Below, piece after piece: positions 5,129 through 5,766 of a stretch of 5,766 nt of DNA. This stretch comes from Candidatus Falkowiibacteriota bacterium (GTDB lineage Bacteria > Patescibacteriota > Patescibacteriia > Patescibacteriales > UBA12075), in assembly GCA_030600505.1 (NCBI GenBank), contig JAUVLY010000057.1:1-5766 (forward strand), in the 5' to 3' direction. Positions within the stretch are counted from its first letter, which is position 1; each line of letters opens with the position of its first letter. The position numbers and the translations under genes are program-made. The notes beneath the pieces were generated by a model. That model worked only from the letters and a program-made list of their open reading frames with translations, made no database searches and had not been told where the DNA came from.

Positions 5129-5766
5129 ATGAATAAGAAGAATTTAGTGTTAGGAGGGATTTTAGCCGCGTTGATTATAATTGCTTTTGTCAGCGAGGGG
5201 CCGCTTAAAGACTGGCGTGCCAAATTAGGTAAAACAGAGAATATTTTAGCAAATATCGATTTTAGCCAAGTCAGTGGAATAGATATTAGCGTACCAGGTG
5301 AAGCGCTTAGTGTAGAAAAAGACGGTGACAAGTGGAAAATAGCCGGTACCAAGGATTTTTATGTGCGTGACGATATTATTCAAGGTATAGAGTTAGCTCT
5401 AAACCTGGCCAAAGAAGCGGATGCTGAATTGGCCAGTGAAAACGAGGCAAAAAAGGACGATTTTGAAGTGGGCGAGAGCGGAACCAGCATCAGTCTTAGG
5501 CAGGGTGACACGCTCCTTCACGAATTTATTGTCGGCAAAGTCGGAGTAGATTTTACAAGTACTTATATTACCAAGAGCGATACCCCAAAAACTTATTTAA
5601 TAAAAGCTAATTTAAATGCGTCCCTGGTGCGGAGTGATTGGTATGACCCAATAATACTCAAAGGCGATATAGAAAAGATAGCTAAGCTCAGGTTCCAACA
5701 ACCGACCACGGAATTTACGGTTGAATTGCAAGAAGATGAGTGGCAGGGGACATTGCCTTACAAGTT
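5129..5766 (+). CDS. DUF4340 domain-containing protein (3' end outside window)
   Basis: The frame is open from the ATG at 5129 to the window end, giving 212 complete codons. A short basic start (MNKKN) leads into a hydrophobic segment at about 6-21 (LVLGGILAALIIIAFV), a likely signal anchor that would place the rest outside the membrane. The body fits DUF4340: NIDFSQVSGIDISVPGEALSVEKDGDKWKI, then VRDDIIQGIELALNLA, DDFEVGESGTSISLRQGD, EFIVGKVGVDFTSTYITKSD, TYLIKANLNASLVRSDWYDP, and the start of a second repeat-like unit (IAKLRFQQPTTEFTVEL). DUF4340 proteins are commonly encoded beside GldG-like genes, which supports both calls. Function in the family is unknown; a structural or substrate-binding partner of the ABC system is inference. 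The frame is not interrupted within the window. Confidence 0.87.
   Translation, partial: MNKKNLVLGGILAALIIIAFVSEGPLKDWRAKLGKTENILANIDFSQVSGIDISVPGEALSVEKDGDKWKIAGTKDFYVRDDIIQGIELALNLAKEADAELASENEAKKDDFEVGESGTSISLRQGDTLLHEFIVGKVGVDFTSTYITKSDTPKTYLIKANLNASLVRSDWYDPIILKGDIEKIAKLRFQQPTTEFTVELQEDEWQGTLPYK

Overview
The window looks like chromosomal DNA from an AT-rich bacterium that uses the standard bacterial code: the dnaJ end, at its expected position, is TGA. No start codon here has a clear Shine-Dalgarno sequence. A GldA/GldF/GldG-type ABC system followed by a DUF4340 protein, together with palindrome-filled spacers, would suit a Candidate Phyla Radiation (Patescibacteria) genome. That lineage is an inference from style, not from a marker gene.

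Layout. Positions 1-189 are the 3' end of dnaJ, and its stop overlaps the start of an unrecognised 148-residue gene (186-632). An A/T-stem hairpin with a T run (658-690) probably ends that transcript. A sigma70-like promoter (TTGAAA, 16 bp, TATAAT; 706-733) probably starts the next one. A gene-free stretch (633-1011) then holds a MITE-like nested inverted repeat (809-958). After it come five co-directional genes: an ABC ATPase (1012-1942, broken by one base in an A9 tract), an ABC-2/GldF-like permease (2119-2862), a GldG-like membrane-anchored auxiliary protein (3047-4594), a small cytoplasmic thioredoxin-like protein (4761-5027), and a DUF4340 membrane-anchored protein that runs off the window (5129-5766).

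How they may work together. ATPase plus permease form the motor and channel of an ABC-2-type system. The GldG-like and DUF4340 proteins are its usual partners, each with an N-terminal membrane anchor and a large, probably extracytoplasmic, domain. The substrate is unknown. The thioredoxin-like gene between them is an unusual addition.

The most striking signal is in the spacers. All four spacers of the operon are filled almost edge to edge by inverted repeats, which start 0-3 nt after (once 1 nt inside) the upstream stop and end 2-12 nt before the next start. Three belong to one family: about 36-nt arms rich in TACGAAT enclose a GC-rich core of two opposed REP-like hairpins, each with the pattern GAGC, one bulged base, 5-bp stem, TCY loop, stem, GCGA. 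Two cores are 71/72 identical. The third is inverted and diverged but keeps the stems, with a compensatory base-pair change. The fourth spacer carries an unrelated AT-rich palindrome. This suggests a REP/BIME-like element family that prefers, or is tolerated at, stop-start junctions and may juxtapose stop and start codons in the mRNA.
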